Shown: positions 16,767-25,875 of the stretch, in pieces
How the letters are laid out: each line of letters opens with the position of its first letter
Position numbering within the stretch: position 1 is the stretch's first letter
Source of the DNA: Paracoccaceae bacterium
Lineage (GTDB): Bacteria > Pseudomonadota > Alphaproteobacteria > Rhodobacterales > Rhodobacteraceae
Reading direction: 5' to 3'
Length of the DNA: 44,596 nucleotides
Assembly (NCBI GenBank): GCA_902633655.1
Contig: CACPHA010000006.1
Span: forward strand, 1-44,596
Position numbers and translations under genes: made by a program
The notes under the pieces: generated by a model
Database searches by the model: none
Seen by the model: the letters and a program-made list of their open reading frames with translations, nothing else
What the model was told of the DNA's origin: nothing

Positions 16767-17759
16767 TCATTTATCTCCTTCTTGCGCAACATAAGACAAG
16801 GCCTCTATCAAAACGTCAGAGCCACCGATATGGCTACTTTCGGACAATACCCGCCGCCACATGCGCGCTCCTACTCTACCATTAAAAAGGCCAAACATAT
16901 GTCTCGTGATTTGATTGAGCTTTCCCCCAGCTTGCAGATGACGTTCAATATAAGGGATTATTTGGCGAACGACTTGAAACGCGTCCACCTGATTCTGGAT
17001 ACCGAAAATCTCTTCATCGATACCGGCAAGAATGTCAAAAGGACGCTGATAAGCAGATCTTCCTATCATAACACCATCAAGCCCTGTTGCCAACGCAGCT
17101 TTTGCCTCTTTCAAGGAATTAATACCTCCATTTAACGAAAGATGGAGCTTTGGAAACTCCGCTTTCATGGAATGGACTAAATCATAATCGAGCTGTGGAA
17201 TATCGCGATTTTCCTTTGGACTCAATCCTTGAAGCCAGGCTTTTCGCGCGTGAATAATAAAACGAGAAACACCAGCCGAGGACACTCGTGAAAGAAAATC
17301 TGGTAAAATCTTCCTTGGGTTTTGATCATCCAAACCAATCCGGCATTTAACAGTGACCTCGAGATCAATAACGTCTGCAATGGCAAAGCAGCACTCGGCC
17401 ACCAGGTCAGGTTCTTTCATCAAGATTGCTCCAAAAGACCCAGACTGTACGCGATCTGATGGACAACCTACGTTAAGATTGATTTCACTGTAGCCTGCAG
17501 CTTCACCGAGTTTAGCAGCCGCGGCCAACGCGACTGGATCGGAGCCACCGAGTTGCAGCGCTACCGGATCCTCTTCGGGATTATACTCCAAAAGATGCAA
17601 AGCTCTCCCTTGCACTAAGGCCGAAGCGGGGATCATTTCGGTATAAAGCAAAGCCTTTTGTGATAAAAGCCGGTGGAAATAACGGCAGTGACGGTCAGTC
17701 CAGTTCATCATGGGAGCAATAGAAAGGCGAGCTGCGTTATGAGCTGGGATTATAGCCAA
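16767..17759 (-). CDS. dusA: tRNA-dihydrouridine(20/20a) synthase DusA
   Basis: 330-residue FMN enzyme reducing uridine 20/20a in the tRNA D-loop. The N-terminus has SIAPMMNWTDRHCRYF, typical of DusA. The catalytic cysteine is in NLNVGCPSDRVQSGSFGA, followed by the phosphate/FMN segments TVKCRIGLDDQ, FIIHARKAWLQGLSPKENR and LNGGINSLKEA, then GVMIGRSAYQRP. The first codon appears to be TTG at 17759, as no ATG occurs before the conserved APMM; translation could alternatively begin at the ATG pair inside it, but that would cut the first strand. It is divergent from kdsD, with about 170 bases between. Confidence 0.93.
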   Translation of the reverse strand: MAIIPAHNAARLSIAPMMNWTDRHCRYFHRLLSQKALLYTEMIPASALVQGRALHLLEYNPEEDPVALQLGGSDPVALAAAAKLGEAAGYSEINLNVGCPSDRVQSGSFGAILMKEPDLVAECCFAIADVIDLEVTVKCRIGLDDQNPRKILPDFLSRVSSAGVSRFIIHARKAWLQGLSPKENRDIPQLDYDLVHSMKAEFPKLHLSLNGGINSLKEAKAALATGLDGVMIGRSAYQRPFDILAGIDEEIFGIQNQVDAFQVVRQIIPYIERHLQAGGKLNQITRHMFGLFNGRVGARMWRRVLSESSHIGGSDVLIEALSYVAQEGDK

Positions 17760-17927
17760 TGAATAGCCTTTGAAAAATTTGTAACAATGTCCTATTAATT
17801 AAAATAGTTATTCGTATCAACTACAGAGCCTTTCGATTCATTTCCATCACTAGGTGCTGTCTATTTGCTCTCCTATCCGTAATCGCATAAAACAACCATA
17901 GATCCTTTGAAGGTAGCGTATAAGACT

Positions 17928-18890
17928 ATGAGTCAGAACGACACGGAAATCCTGAAGGCTGCTTGTGATGTCCTAATAACCGAAGCTAGTGCGCTGGAAA
18001 AGCTTGCCAAAAACATGCCAATGGACTTCGTTCATCTTTGTGAAGCTATTTTAGCGTGCAAAGGGCGGGTTATTGTTGGCGGTGTTGGCAAATCTGGTCA
18101 TATTGCACGTAAAATCTCTGCTACGCTTGCTAGCACTGGAACGCCATCATATTATATTCACCCAACAGAAGCTAGCCATGGAGACATGGGGATAATTGTT
18201 GAAGGGGATATCTGTATTCTGATTTCTAATTCAGGGGAAACAGCAGAACTTCAAGACCTGATCACATACACAAAGCGCTTCGCAATTCCAATCGCTGCCA
18301 TCTCTTCAAGATCAGACAGCACGCTTATGAAAGCCGCTAAATTCCAATTACTTCTGCCCGAAGCAGCTGAGGCCTGCGCTATTGGTATGGCACCAACTAC
18401 CTCAACAACAATGACTTTAGCGCTTGGGGATGCACTTGCAGTTGCATTAATGCATCAAAAGGCTTTCAAAGCCGAAAGTTTCAGGGTCTTCCACCCAGGT
18501 GGCAAGCTTGGGGCAAAAATGGCACAAGTAAAAGACATCATGTACACTATGGATAAATTTCCAGCCGTAGCACCTGACACTCCGATGCAGGACGCCCTAC
18601 TTGAAATGACTTCGAAGGGTTTTGGACTTGCCGTGGTTCTCGAGCATGGCAAGGTGGTAGGCGCCATAACAGACGGAGACTTACGTCGCCACATGGACAA
18701 CCTTCTCAAAAAATCAGCTGGTGATATCGCAAGCATTGACCCCATTACCGTTGAAAAAGACACCTTAGCAGCTGAAGCTTTGCATATTATGAACACCCAT
18801 AAGATAGGTGTATTAATTGTTGCAGATAGTGAAGGTAAGGCTGAAGGCATTTTTCACATTCACGATCTCTTACGATCAGGTACGGCATGA
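17928..18890 (+). CDS. kdsD: Arabinose-5-phosphate isomerase (KpsF/GutQ family)
   Basis: Converts ribulose-5-phosphate to arabinose-5-phosphate, the entry to Kdo synthesis. 320 residues from the ATG at 17928, which has GAAGGTAG upstream; the in-frame TTG at 17907 is less likely. An N-terminal SIS domain carries GGVGKSGHIARKISATLAST, HPTEASHGDMGI and ISNSGETAEL. Two CBS domains follow (about 200-320), with DIMYTMDKFPAV and GDLRRHM, GVLIV. Its stop overlaps the kdsB start by four bases (ATGA), marking a three-gene Kdo operon. Confidence 0.95.
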   Translation: MSQNDTEILKAACDVLITEASALEKLAKNMPMDFVHLCEAILACKGRVIVGGVGKSGHIARKISATLASTGTPSYYIHPTEASHGDMGIIVEGDICILISNSGETAELQDLITYTKRFAIPIAAISSRSDSTLMKAAKFQLLLPEAAEACAIGMAPTTSTTMTLALGDALAVALMHQKAFKAESFRVFHPGGKLGAKMAQVKDIMYTMDKFPAVAPDTPMQDALLEMTSKGFGLAVVLEHGKVVGAITDGDLRRHMDNLLKKSAGDIASIDPITVEKDTLAAEALHIMNTHKIGVLIVADSEGKAEGIFHIHDLLRSGTA

Positions 18891-19684
18891 GAACGATCAT
18901 CCTCATACCCGCACGTTTTGCATCCAGTCGCTATCCGGGTAAGCCTTTGGCAATGCTGGAGCTGCCAGATGGTAACCGAAAAAGTCTTATTCAGATGAGC
19001 TATGAAGCTGCAGTTACAGTAAACGGAATTGATGCTATTTATGTGACCACAGACGACAGGCGTATTAAGGATACGGCTGAGGCATTTGGCGCTGAGGTCA
19101 TTATGACTTCGGGAGACTGCAAAAATGGAACTGAACGCTGCTCTGAAGCAGTGAGCCGTTCAGATCTTCAGGCAGACCTAGTGGTAAACTTACAAGGAGA
19201 TGCACCCCTAACACCTCCTTGGTTTATTGAAGCGCTTATTGAGACAATGAAAGCAGATGAAAATGCAGATATGGCAACGCCCGTGCTTCAGCTTGATCCC
19301 ACAACATACGCTCATTTCTGCGAGGATCGCAGACACAATCGCGTTGGGGGCACAACAGTAGTATTTGACCACAAAAATCATGCACTTTACTTTTCAAAGG
19401 AAGTCATTCCTTTTATCGAACAGGCAAAACTATCTTATAACAAAGATATCCCAATATATCACCACATCGGCGTATATGCCTATCGCCCAGATGCACTGAA
19501 GGCTTATGCAGCATGGCCAGAAGGTCCATTGGAACGACTAGAAGGGTTAGAGCAGCTGCGATTTTTGGAAAATGGACTTACAATTAAATGCACAAAGGTG
19601 GAAGCAAAGGGGCGGCTTTTCTGGGAACTCAACAACCCTGAAGATATCGAGCGTATTGAAACGGCTTTAAGGCAGATGAGATGA
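18887..19684 (+). CDS. kdsB: CMP-Kdo synthetase (3-deoxy-manno-octulosonate cytidylyltransferase)
   Basis: Activates Kdo with CTP for transfer to lipid A. 265 residues. The nucleotide-binding N-terminus is IILIPARFASSRYPGKPL, and the family segments YVTTDD, GTERCSEAV, VVNLQGDAPL and YHHIGVYAYRP are present; ENPEDIERI-type C-terminal sequence appears as NNPEDIERIE. The central region (RRHNRVGGTTVVF) differs from the enterobacterial enzyme but the ligand residues seem kept. Overlaps both kdsD and kdsA by ATGA junctions, so translational coupling is likely. Confidence 0.93.
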   Translation: MRTIILIPARFASSRYPGKPLAMLELPDGNRKSLIQMSYEAAVTVNGIDAIYVTTDDRRIKDTAEAFGAEVIMTSGDCKNGTERCSEAVSRSDLQADLVVNLQGDAPLTPPWFIEALIETMKADENADMATPVLQLDPTTYAHFCEDRRHNRVGGTTVVFDHKNHALYFSKEVIPFIEQAKLSYNKDIPIYHHIGVYAYRPDALKAYAAWPEGPLERLEGLEQLRFLENGLTIKCTKVEAKGRLFWELNNPEDIERIETALRQMR

Positions 19685-20508
19685 AGGCAAAAACCATTAA
19701 TGTGGGTAATATTTCAATAGGGGCAGGTAATCCTGCCATCTTTATTACCGGCCCCTGTCAACTTGAAAACCGCGATCATGCAATGATGATGGCCGAAAAT
19801 CTTTCAAAAATATTTTTCAAAATTGAAGCGCACTTCATATTTAAGTCAAGTTATGACAAGGCGAACCGGTCTTCCATATCTTCAGCACGAGGAATTGGAA
19901 TGCAAGAGGGGCTTCGTATTTTGGATGACATCTCTAAAGCCTTTGGATGTCCTGTGATCACAGATGTCCACGAAGCTGCCCAATGCGCCACTACGGCAGA
20001 AGCGGTAGATATCCTCCAAATCCCAGCCTTCCTTTGTCGCCAAACTGATCTTTTGCTGGCGGCTGGCAATACGGGTAAGCCAATAAATGTGAAAAAGGGA
20101 CAATTTCTCGCTCCTTGGGAAATGTGGAATGTGGCTGAAAAAATTGCAAGCACGGGCAACGAGAATATCATGCTCTGTGAACGAGGAACTTCATTTGGAT
20201 ATAACACATTAGTCAATGATTTTAGAGGCTTACAAACTATGTCAGAGACAGGCTATCCCATTGTGTTTGACGCCACTCATTCCGTTCAACAACCAGCCAG
20301 TCGCGGCAACACATCTGGTGGAGAGCGCCGTTTTGTCCCAGGGTTGGCTAGGGCTGCCTGCGCTATGGGTATAAGCGGTCTATTTATCGAGACACATGAC
20401 GATCCTGATAATGCACCCTGCGATGGGCCAAACATGATCCCAATGAATAAAATGGAGAGCCTTGCTCAAGAATTACTTAGTTTTGATGCTTTATACAAAG
20501 GCCTTTGA
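19681..20508 (+). CDS. kdsA: Kdo-8-phosphate synthase, Cys-type (metal-dependent) class
   Basis: Condenses phosphoenolpyruvate with arabinose-5-phosphate. 275 residues. Signatures: FITGPCQLENRDHAM, FKSSYDKANRSSISSARG, ITDVHEAAQC, QIPAFLCRQTDLL, NVKKGQFLAPW, CERGTSFGYNTLVNDFRGL, FDATHSVQQP and FIETHDDPDNAPCDGPN. Cys26 in GPCQLE occupies the position that is Asn in the E. coli metal-free enzyme, so the protein is expected to belong to the metal-dependent class; this rests on established family knowledge. It is the last gene of the kds operon, and its stop lies three bases from the tail of an antisense TRAP-permease remnant. Confidence 0.95.
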   Translation: MKAKTINVGNISIGAGNPAIFITGPCQLENRDHAMMMAENLSKIFFKIEAHFIFKSSYDKANRSSISSARGIGMQEGLRILDDISKAFGCPVITDVHEAAQCATTAEAVDILQIPAFLCRQTDLLLAAGNTGKPINVKKGQFLAPWEMWNVAEKIASTGNENIMLCERGTSFGYNTLVNDFRGLQTMSETGYPIVFDATHSVQQPASRGNTSGGERRFVPGLARAACAMGISGLFIETHDDPDNAPCDGPNMIPMNKMESLAQELLSFDALYKGL

Positions 20509-20511
20509 TCG

Positions 20512-20935
20512 CTACACAAGAGATAGCAACCATAAAACAATGCCTGGAAAAGAGAGCAACAAAGCTTTGATAACGGCATCTTCTATTAAAAACGGTGTAA
20601 CAACTTTGAACACATCTTGAACGCTTCAATCATCGCTGACACCACCCACTACGAAGCAATAAAGGCAAATGGGCGGGGTAATAATACAAAATTCGCCATC
20701 TTTACCACTAATATCCCAAACCATATTGCGAACATCGAGCCTGACATGCCAAAAGAACTAACAACGGCTGCTACAAATCCGCCACCATCTAATGCCATGA
20801 CGACAGGATAGACGACCTACAAAGTCCAAAGTAACATCCCAATGGCCTCCATAAACATCCCAAAAACGGCGTAAGCGAGTTCGATCGTGGCCTATCTGAA
20901 TACAAACAATTACAGTGCAATTCATACGCTGTCAC
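20512..20935 (-). pseudogene. Eroded C-terminal part of a TRAP transporter large permease (DctM-like)
   Basis: Minus-strand translation gives VFGMFMEAIGMLLWTL, then after a stop VVYPVVMALDGGGFVAAVV, SSFGMSGSMFAIWFGILVVK, a frame change, EFCIITPPICLYCFVV, a stop, SVQDVFKVVTPFLIEDAVIK and ALLLSFPGIVLWLLSLV before a terminal TAG at 20512. This is the end of the membrane subunit of a TRAP dicarboxylate-type transporter (family text: KMAEFCLITPPIGLNCFVVAGV). At least two internal stops and one frameshift are visible. The N-terminal three quarters and the partner subunits (DctP, DctQ) are not recognisable upstream, so most of the operon is already gone. Limits at the 20935 side are approximate. Confidence 0.78.
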
Positions 20936-21279
20936 CATGGGTTATCTCCTCCATGACATGGCGTAACACATGCAAAAAGTTTAAGAGTTTCGTTACAGTC
21001 CTAACCGATCATTACTGAATTTCCCAACCTTAGACCCTTTAAATTACTTCGAGCCCACTTTTTAAGTGCTTTCCTATAATTATAATTAGCTTACCAACTC
21101 TCATGTATTGCATTTGAAGTTAGCAACAAAAATTTAGCGAGGAGAAGTAATCTTACTCTGATAAAACTAATTTTCAAAGAGATTTCAAGAAAAGCATATT
21201 CACATCTAATTAAGCCAATGATTAAAAAGAAAGCGCAAAAACCCAAAAGACTACGACCAGGATCCAACAACAACAATTT
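20936..21279. other. Gap after the TRAP remnant
   Basis: AT-rich sequence of about 340 bases. A minus-strand 61-codon hydrophobic frame (21091-21276) directly follows the glycosyltransferase stop. It has no clear ribosome-binding site or recognised family, and I do not call it a gene. No RNA gene seen. Confidence 0.45.
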
Positions 21280-22143
21280 TCAGTTATCTTTGATGGTATT
21301 CTCCATACGCTTCCAATAGTCTGAAAATTCGGGGAATTTCCAGGTCATGTAGTAGTGCCGCGATTTAACCTTTTCTCCGCAGGCCATATCTTTAATTAGT
21401 GATGGTTTTAAAACGTGACCCGAAAAGGTCAGCGCCACCTGCGACTTACGTCTTTTTTGCACCCAAGGCAGACGTGAGAAAAATGAAGATAGATCACAAA
21501 AGGGTGTCATATATTCCGTTGTAAACTTGATCGCCAGGTGCTTTGGAAAAACTCGCGCACGTCCTCTTGCAAAATAACTGATAAATCTCTCATCTGTTTT
21601 GCAAATGCGGTCGAGGGGCCATTTGTGTGTGATTCCTCTCCACCTTATGAATTCAAACTCGCGTTTGAAATCATCGACAAGTCCCTCGAATTCTTTGGGA
21701 TAAAAGGCGAGCATCGGACTATTGCCGTAGTAATAGTAATTTTTTATAATTGCGTTAACGACACCAAATATACGCCAAAAGGGCAAAAAATGCCCTCTGC
21801 ACATATACATTCCACCAGTTTTTTCCAAATCTCTTAGGAGCTCCGAGACATCGCCAAGGATCATCGTGTCCAGGTCAAAGAACAACGTGGGCAGATCGGG
21901 ATCGAGCATTCCCTTTTCAAAAATAGAAAGTTTCAGGCGGCAACCCTTTTTCAAAGTTTCATACCAATCGCCCCAGTCAGGAAATGGCTTAGTTTCGATG
22001 AAATTTTCTAACCCTTCTGGTTCATCCGTCACACAAATAAATTTTACCTCACGCGAACTTAATCGAAGGATCTCTTTAACTGTATTGTTGACATGTTCCG
22101 ATGAATACCGCTTCCCCCATTTTACAACAACGACCTGTATCAT
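21280..22143 (-). CDS. Glycosyltransferase-like protein with a DxD motif
   Basis: 287 residues. The N-terminal half has Rossmann-like strands (IQVVVVKWGKRYS; VKFICVTDEPEGL) and a LFFDLDTMILGDVSEL segment with DLD at residues 90-92, the metal and nucleotide-sugar binding DxD of GT-A enzymes, most like family 8-type or capsule-type transferases. A GNSPMLAFYP segment and a C-terminal FSGHVLKP are also present. The position near the Kdo operon fits a role in surface polysaccharide or LPS decoration, but that is inference; acceptor and donor are unknown. It starts at the ATG at 22143. It stands alone, with an eroded TRAP gene downstream and poorly defined sequence upstream. Confidence 0.65.
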   Translation of the reverse strand: MIQVVVVKWGKRYSSEHVNNTVKEILRLSSREVKFICVTDEPEGLENFIETKPFPDWGDWYETLKKGCRLKLSIFEKGMLDPDLPTLFFDLDTMILGDVSELLRDLEKTGGMYMCRGHFLPFWRIFGVVNAIIKNYYYYGNSPMLAFYPKEFEGLVDDFKREFEFIRWRGITHKWPLDRICKTDERFISYFARGRARVFPKHLAIKFTTEYMTPFCDLSSFFSRLPWVQKRRKSQVALTFSGHVLKPSLIKDMACGEKVKSRHYYMTWKFPEFSDYWKRMENTIKDN

Positions 22144-22396
22144 TAAGCGTCCTCTTTGATCAACGTAGGCGGCGGGCTAGTGCTCGACTTATTCTCCTTG
22201 TTAATTTGCGAAGATTGCTATGTAAACTCCGAGACTTGAAATTCAGCAAAAGACTTTGTCCCACTATTAGCTTTAGGTTTTTACGATTGGTTAAAGGGAC
22301 TAAACTAGATTTTCTTTATGCTGTGACAAATAGTGCCTTTCATCCTGCAAAGACCTGTTTTAATATGAAGAAGGACCTTTGAAGTGAGTTTTATAA

Positions 22397-22531
22397 ATGC
22401 GAGAAAAGATAGAAGCCGTTTTGGCAAATGTTCTCAAAGAATTGGAACAACTTATTGGTCGACCTGAAATATCAGAAGAGCTCAAACCAATTTCTGTGCC
22501 GATAGATGACAAGAAAGCCAAGCTCCGTTAA
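22397..22531 (+). CDS. Small acidic/basic ORF, 44 residues, unknown function
   Basis: Begins MREKIEAVLANVLKELEQ and ends DDKKAKLR. The first 20 residues would form an amphipathic helix and the rest is charged. GAAGTGAG lies about 10 bases upstream as a possible ribosome-binding site. I recognise no family. It may be a genuine small protein or the in-frame end of a decayed gene; the surrounding 22.15-22.93 kb contains no other convincing frame. Confidence 0.4.
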   Translation: MREKIEAVLANVLKELEQLIGRPEISEELKPISVPIDDKKAKLR

Positions 22532-22935
22532 GACAGGAGAATTTGGATTTTCTCGTTAAAAAAGTTTACTTAAAAGGTATAAACCGGTGCCACTCCCGTA
22601 TAAACTGTACCATTCATCACGAGGTACACGTAAGATTAGAAACTTGAACCGCCTTTTCGATCCTCACAACGCTAGTGACCGTAACTACGCTCATTAAATG
22701 AGATGTCCCTATAGAATTATGCCCATTTAGGTTTGCGGAAAAAATCTTAGATATTACTGCTAGACCTTGGCTCAACACTGATTCAGGTTGTCGTTGAATT
22801 GCGCGAGATTGAGGTTTTTGCAATTTAAAAAAATTTCACTTATGGATGGATAGTCTCGGTTGTAATCCAGTACTTACCCACATGCGATTCAGAGAACTCC
22901 CTGTTACGATATACGAAACGAAGCCTTAAATTAAT
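22532..22935. other. Gap downstream of metA, nothing recognised
   Basis: About 400 bases between the small ORF and the metA stop. A minus-strand 68-codon frame (22617-22823) has Ser/Thr/Val-rich sequence without family character and is probably either chance or a gene remnant too far decayed to name. No terminator for metA with a T-run was seen. Confidence 0.4.
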
Positions 22936-23859
22936 TCATACGCCGATAGCACTTAAATCAAAAGGTGTTGTTTGATAAATTTCATTGACCCAGTTGCCAT
23001 ATAGTAAATGTGCGTGACCGCGCCATAAGTTCCTTGGTTTCTGAAGCGGATCATCCTCAGGAAAGTAGTCCAAGGGTGTCTTGGTAAAACCACCGGCTGC
23101 AACATCACGGTCATATTCTTGCTTTAGGGTATCGCTGTCATACTCGAGATGATTAAAGATGTAGAGCGATCGATGCACATCATCTTGCACAAGACAGGGA
23201 CCCACCAAATCACTTCCAAGTAAGATCTCGAGACCCTGTATTTTATCAAGATCAATTTTCTTTATTTCAGTCCAGCGGCTAACTGGGATTACACAGACAT
23301 CAGCAAAGCCACGCAAATAATGTGAAGTAGGAGATAGAACTCTGTGATGAAAACATCCAAATGCCTTATTGGATAATGCATGCTTTTCAATGTCATAGAA
23401 ATGCTTCAACATCGCCATACCCCCCCAACATACGCCAAAGATGCAGTGCACGTGGCTTTGTGTCCAATCAAAAACTGATTTGAGTTCTTCCCAATAGTCA
23501 ACTTCTTCATAAGGGAGGTGCTCGATAGGCGCACCAGTAATTATCAAGCCATCAAACTTATCCCCGCTATCACGCACTTCTTTAAACGGGCGATAAAAAT
23601 TTTTCATATGTTCAACTGCCGCATTTTTTACGTGGTGATGTGTCATTCGGATAAGAGACAGCTCAATCTGCAGGGGCGTTGCACCGATCAAACGCGCAAA
23701 CTGATTTTCCGTCTGAATTTTCTTTGGCATCAGGTTAAGCAGGCCAATCCGCAAAGGGCGAATGTCCTGCCGGACTGCCCGATAATCAGACATAACCATA
23801 ACGCCTTCGTTTTTTAACACACCAAAAGCTGGCAGATTGGAAGGTAACTTGATCGGCAT
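22936..23859 (-). CDS. metA: Homoserine O-acyltransferase MetA, predicted acetyl-CoA type
   Basis: 307 residues from the ATG at 23859 ([12 protein letters not shown]); the frame continues upstream to 23946 without similarity. It activates homoserine for methionine synthesis. The catalytic cysteine is Cys144 in FGVCWGGMA, and the His and Glu are in [10 protein letters not shown]. Earlier segments are [20 protein letters not shown] and [13 protein letters not shown]. Glu113 in GAPIE corresponds to the position known from Bacillus cereus (Glu) versus E. coli (Gly) MetA to decide acetyl- versus succinyl-CoA use, so acetyl transfer is predicted. This fits metY at the window's left edge. The gene follows the P-loop protein by 31 bases on the same strand. 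I saw no SAM-II-like element upstream. Confidence 0.93.
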   Translation of the reverse strand: MPIKLPSNLPAFGVLKNEGVMVMSDYRAVRQDIRPLRIGLLNLMPKKIQTENQFARLIGATPLQIELSLIRMTHHHVKNAAVEHMKNFYRPFKEVRDSGDKFDGLIITGAPIEHLPYEEVDYWEELKSVFDWTQSHVHCIFGVCWGGMAMLKHFYDIEKHALSNKAFGCFHHRVLSPTSHYLRGFADVCVIPVSRWTEIKKIDLDKIQGLEILLGSDLVGPCLVQDDVHRSLYIFNHLEYDSDTLKQEYDRDVAAGGFTKTPLDYFPEDDPLQKPRNLWRGHAHLLYGNWVNEIYQTTPFDLSAIGV

Positions 23860-23890
23860 GCTGATCTTTCGCTTTTGAGTTTCAAGACAC

Positions 23891-24760
23891 CTATGCGCCT
23901 TTGCTGCGACGCTCAAGAGCTCGCGCGACCAATTCCTCGAAATCATTCACATTTTTTATAGCCGCAACTTCATCGGCTCTAACTTTGATACCCCATTTGG
24001 AGATCGCCGCATAGCGGGGTTGGCGATGGGCCAGTGCTCGGTCGTAGGTCCAGCGAACAAAAGTGTCTGGATCAACTTCATATTCCACCTGACCCGTTTC
24101 CGCCAAGTACTCAGCCCATTTCAATTTCAGAAAATTAGGCTCATAATACATGGGCTTGGGGGCGCGATCGAAGCGTTCGATAAGGTCTTTCCGGTGTGCT
24201 TCTGTTCCTTCAATCCAACAAAGCAACGTATTTTTCGACAAACAGTTCAGAACGGGATCATTAGGATTTTTTGGGTCGACAACCTCACAGATCGAACCAC
24301 CGCTATCACATACAAAGTGCTCATATTGATACAGCTCTTCTGCTCTTGTGATAAAGTGAGGTGTATCTAGAAGCGCTGAAATCTCGGCGTGCCGGTGTTG
24401 CTCCTGACGCCTAATATATTCTGCAAAGCTTAATCCGCCCTTTCCTAAATTCCCAGGTTTACCCAAATAGGTTGAGAGCGGCGTCAGATTATCAAATGTA
24501 ATATTTGACGCAATATAAATGGAGTCTGACAATAACAATTCTCTTAGATAGGGAATTTGCATTGCCTTCTTTTTAAAACTGTCCGTGATAAAGTCGCCCA
24601 TATAGCATGTACCAATTCGGTAATCAACGGAGTAGTGGAACCAGTTTCCTGATGTCCGTAATATATTAGAAACAAATGTTTTTCCAAGACCCGACATCCC
24701 AAAAAGTAAGACCCGCTTGTTTATAGCGGACCGCCACTCTGATGCAGTTTGATATACCAT
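23891..24760 (-). CDS. P-loop ATP/GTP-binding protein upstream of metA
   Basis: 289 residues. A Walker A motif GMSGLGKT is at residues 21-28, followed by [19 protein letters not shown], reminiscent of nucleotide kinases or shikimate-kinase-like P-loop proteins rather than AAA+ ATPases. [16 protein letters not shown] may supply the Walker B-like acid. GAGGAAC before the ATG at 24758-24760 is a good ribosome-binding site. I believe such proteins occur next to metA in Rhodobacteraceae, but the substrate is unknown and I give no function. The close spacing to metA suggests co-transcription. Confidence 0.7.
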   Translation of the reverse strand: MVYQTASEWRSAINKRVLLFGMSGLGKTFVSNILRTSGNWFHYSVDYRIGTCYMGDFITDSFKKKAMQIPYLRELLLSDSIYIASNITFDNLTPLSTYLGKPGNLGKGGLSFAEYIRRQEQHRHAEISALLDTPHFITRAEELYQYEHFVCDSGGSICEVVDPKNPNDPVLNCLSKNTLLCWIEGTEAHRKDLIERFDRAPKPMYYEPNFLKLKWAEYLAETGQVEYEVDPDTFVRWTYDRALAHRQPRYAAISKWGIKVRADEVAAIKNVNDFEELVARALERRSKGA

Positions 24761-24989
24761 CTCAGTTCCTCAATTTACGTAACAATTGGTAAACAGACAG
24801 CTTAACTTGGTCAAATCATATATTTTTGATATTTCAGTCGTATTACAGGGTTTACGTGCTAGATAGAGATTGCCATTGGAGTGTCTCTATTTATGAATTC
24901 ACATCATCCCCATATTTTCGAAAACGGCCTAGCAAAATTTACATAACCGGTAGCTGGACAAAAATTTTTGGTCCTCTAGAAGTCTAAAA

Positions 24990-25875
24990 ATGATCGGAAA
25001 TACAAAGCTCAAGCTTTTCGCTGCAGTAATTCTTATGTTCATAACAATCGCGTCATTCACTGTAATGGCGGTGGGAGGACGATATGTAAGCGATGATTTA
25101 AGTACATTTGAGATTATGATGTATCTAAGCCTTATCGGGTTTTTGTTGATATTCGGGTTCCTAATCACAAAAAAAGGTTAAAGTTACTTCAATTTAGCAA
25201 TTTTAAATTTCATTTTGTACGAAACATCTTTCACTTTGGTGCGCAAAATTTATGGTTTTATTCTATTACGGTAACTCCCCTTGTCCAAGTCTTTGCATTA
25301 GAGTTCACTGTCCCTATTTGGATTTTGCTCCTTTGACCGTTCTTTTTGGGAATACGTTTACAAAGCCATTCCTTTTAACAGCTTTTATGGGTTTTATTGG
25401 TATTCTTATAATAACGCGCCCAAACCTTGAAACTTTAAATGGAGGAACCACTGCTGCGGCATTGGCCGCACTAAGTTTTGCAGAATCAATAATGATTAGC
25501 AAAGGGCTAACTCATAACCACAACACGCTGTCCATACTTTTTATAATGATGACAATGCAGTTGGTCTTTGGTATCATAACTTCCGGGTGGGATTTCGAAA
25601 TTGCCCCATTTACAGCTGAAAATTTTTTTTGGGTGTTCGCGATTGGGATAACGGGCTTACTAGCGCACCTTTCCCTGACAGAGGCATTATCTTTAGCCCC
25701 TGCGCCCGTAGTTTCACCTGTCGATTTTCTTAGACTCCCTGTTATCGCAATCGTGGGCTACTTGCTCTTTGATGAAGCAATTGATCAATTCTTGATTTTT
25801 GGCGTTATCCTTATTTATGCAGGCATTTACATTACTATCTTTGGTGAAAGGTTGGCAGAAGGTAAAGCATTTTAA
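24990..25875 (+). pseudogene. Eroded EamA/DMT-family membrane transporter
   Basis: Three pieces in three frames rebuild a ten-helix drug/metabolite transporter. Piece 1 (from ATG 24990) has LFAAVILMFITIASFTVMAV and ends at a TAA at 25179-25181. Piece 2 (about 25208-25340, one frame over) reads FHFVRNIFHFGAQNLWFYSI, then TPLVQVFALEFTVPIWILLL and a TGA. Piece 3 (to 25875) reads FTKPFLLTAFMGFIGILIIT, then LLAHLSLTEALSLAPAPVVS and VDFLRLPVIAIVGYLLFDE. Helical content and EamA spacing are retained. Two frame changes and at least two stops make function unlikely, though the last 170 residues are still an undamaged open frame. The transported compound cannot be deduced. Confidence 0.82.

Noticed and set aside
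21091-21276. Hydrophobic 61-codon minus-strand frame with LLDPGRSLLGF, faintly like a light-harvesting alpha subunit
   Set aside because: The histidine ligand position is missing, spacing is off by one, there is no photosynthesis gene nearby and no clear ribosome-binding site. Probably chance.
23420-23426. Seven-C tract in metA as another frameshift site
   Set aside because: The frame is continuous across it (CWGGMAM) and the protein has normal length.
24761-24989. Possible SAM-II or other SAM riboswitch controlling the metA transcript
   Set aside because: I could not find the expected short pseudoknot sequence upstream of the P-loop gene or metA.
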